Both the position numbers and the translations under genes were made by a program. The notes under the pieces are model-generated. The model was not told where the DNA came from. It saw only the letters and a program-made list of their open reading frames with translations, and ran no database searches. DNA of 64,000 nt from Arenibacter arenosicollis (GTDB lineage Bacteria > Bacteroidota > Bacteroidia > Flavobacteriales > Flavobacteriaceae): NCBI RefSeq assembly GCF_014397245.1, contig NZ_JACLHY010000012.1, forward strand, positions 62,001 to 126,000. The letters are read 5' to 3'. Position 1 is the stretch's first letter. Each line of letters opens with the position of its first letter. This document shows, one piece after another, positions 62,879 through 64,000 of the stretch.

Positions 62879-64000
62879 TTGAAGCAAAACCACTTTATAC
62901 TGCCTGTCATTATTATTTCGCAGTTTGCGTGTACCTCATTGTGGTTTGCAGGGAATGCCGTAATCGATGACCTAATCTTAAAAACCGGCTTGGGGACAGA
63001 AATTATTGGTTATGTGCTTTCTTCAGTACAAATTGGCTTTATTATCGGCACCCTGGTTTTTGCCCTGTTGATGATTGCCGACCGCTATTCGCCTTCCAAA
63101 GTCTTTATGACATGTGCGTTTTTAGCGGCCTTTTGTAACGCGGTGCTACTCGCCAAGGATATTACCAACGCAACACTCTTTTTAGCCAGGTTAGGTACCG
63201 GTTTTTTTCTAGCAGGAATATACCCTGTGGGTATGAAGATTGCCGCCGATTATTATGAACAAGGATTGGGTAAGGCCTTGGGGTATTTGGTAGGCGCACT
63301 GGTTCTGGGCACTGCATTTCCACATTTGCTTCAGGGTTTGGAATTGAGTGAAGAATATACTATTGTCATTAAAATAACATCGTTACTCTCTATTTTCGGT
63401 GGGGCATCCTTGTTTTTTTTGGTCCCCAATGGCCCGTACAGAAAACCAAGCAAGGTTTTGCAATTACGAGCCGGAATAGCGCTTTTTAGAATTCCTGACT
63501 TTAAAAAAGCAGCAGTAGGCTACTTTGGCCACATGTGGGAGCTTTATGCCTTCTGGGCCTTTATTCCGTTTGCCATAAAAACCTACAATTCCATTCATAA
63601 CAGTCAACTTCCATTTTCCATATGGACATTTTTTATTATTGCCCTGGGAGGAGTTTCCTGTGCCATTGGCGGACATATTTCACTTAAATTGGGAAGTAGA
63701 AAAGTAGCCACGGCTTCATTGCTGCTCTCCGGATTGCTGTGTATTACTTCCCCAATTTTTTTTAACTTGCCAAGTTCCCTTTTTTTAATTGCATTTTGCT
63801 TGTGGGGAATATTTGTTGCCTCGGATTCCCCTCAATTCTCCACTTTGGTCGCCAATGCAGTTCCCTTACAGTTAAAGGGCACAGCACTTACCCTTGTGAA
63901 TTGTATTGGCTTCAGCATCAGTATAATCAGTATACAATTGCTAACTTACTGGTTGGATGTTGTAGATCCGAGCTATATTTTTACCTTCTTGTCCATTGGT
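62879..64000 (+). CDS. MFS transporter, N-terminal part (runs off window)
   Basis: 374 codons to the edge of the window, open throughout. Start TTG 62879 is forced: an in-frame TAA lies at 62864-62866 and no ATG follows soon; a GAGG element sits about 8 bases before it. Helices begin at FILPVIIISQFACTSLWF, and RLGTGFFLAGIYPVGMKIAAD is an MFS-type motif in helix 4-5. The C-terminal half shows SLKLGSRKVATASLLLSGLL. Substrate unknown. It follows the trehalose enzyme by about 90 bases and may be cotranscribed. Confidence 0.85.
   Translation, partial: MKQNHFILPVIIISQFACTSLWFAGNAVIDDLILKTGLGTEIIGYVLSSVQIGFIIGTLVFALLMIADRYSPSKVFMTCAFLAAFCNAVLLAKDITNATLFLARLGTGFFLAGIYPVGMKIAADYYEQGLGKALGYLVGALVLGTAFPHLLQGLELSEEYTIVIKITSLLSIFGGASLFFLVPNGPYRKPSKVLQLRAGIALFRIPDFKKAAVGYFGHMWELYAFWAFIPFAIKTYNSIHNSQLPFSIWTFFIIALGGVSCAIGGHISLKLGSRKVATASLLLSGLLCITSPIFFNLPSSLFLIAFCLWGIFVASDSPQFSTLVANAVPLQLKGTALTLVNCIGFSISIISIQLLTYWLDVVDPSYIFTFLSIG

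Overview
The window looks like a chromosomal stretch from a marine-type member of the Flavobacteriaceae (Bacteroidota). The evidence is the low GC content, Bacteroidota promoters (TAnnTTTG at -7, sometimes TTTG about 20 bp upstream), few Shine-Dalgarno sequences, two TonB-dependent receptors with carboxypeptidase-like N-terminal domains, and lineage-typical families (BatA-domain protein, YfhO, DUF4834, DUF6146, DUF6787, DUF937, PycTM). I see no rRNA, tRNA, CRISPR array, phage, integrase or insertion sequence. This is mostly core genome, about 55 genes, with a few odd accessory pieces.

Layout. 1-4.2 kb: end of an acyl-CoA dehydrogenase, a glutathione-reductase-like flavoprotein, a BrkB/YihY membrane protein and a PAP2 phosphatase. 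4.3-6.9 kb (minus): a degenerate-HD + PycTM protein and a membrane-anchored protein with kinase-like motifs. 7.4-11.6 kb: a very large multi-PAS histidine kinase flanked by two single-domain response regulators. 11.9-16 kb: a small membrane protein, a carotenoid/retinol-type FAD oxidoreductase, an SGNH hydrolase and a GT2 glycosyltransferase with an extra Rossmann-like tail. 16.1-20.7 kb: BatA-domain protein overlapping a dihydroorotase homologue that has lost its metal ligands, then two DUF4870-like proteins and an esterase. 20.7-24.9 kb: MBL hydrolase, an unrecognised conserved protein, Bcp and a cysteine-free endonuclease III. 25-30 kb: two 82%-identical sigma factors and uvrA. 30.3-31.9 kb: a Ser/Arg/Asn-rich exported repeat protein and a 23-bp tandem repeat. 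32-37.5 kb (minus): a surface-polysaccharide operon (DUF4834, YfhO, GT4, flippase).

37.5-44 kb: outer-membrane protein, GNAT-like protein, YchF and a TonB-dependent receptor. 44-48.7 kb: dicluster ferredoxin divergent from acyl-CoA reductase, then serC, serA and a DUF937 protein. 48.8-52.5 kb: DUF6146 lipoprotein, DUF6787 protein, a small His-rich protein and a TonB receptor with a His/Glu-rich loop, which I read as a probable metal-uptake pair. 52.6-56.3 kb (minus): a sulfite-oxidase-type molybdoenzyme with its cytochrome c and a sterol-desaturase-like protein, a small membrane protein and folE. 56.6-58.6 kb: LolD-like ATPase, CPBP protease and a TIGR02757 protein, translationally coupled. 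58.7-64 kb: a GH15 hydrolase divergent from a fused OtsA-OtsB trehalose enzyme, then the start of an MFS transporter.

No complete novel multi-gene system stands out. The most interesting items are the solitary Pycsar-type effector with a broken HD site, the kinase-like membrane protein, the pseudo-dihydroorotase coupled to a BatA protein, the cysteine-free Nth, and the His-rich protein/TonB receptor pair.
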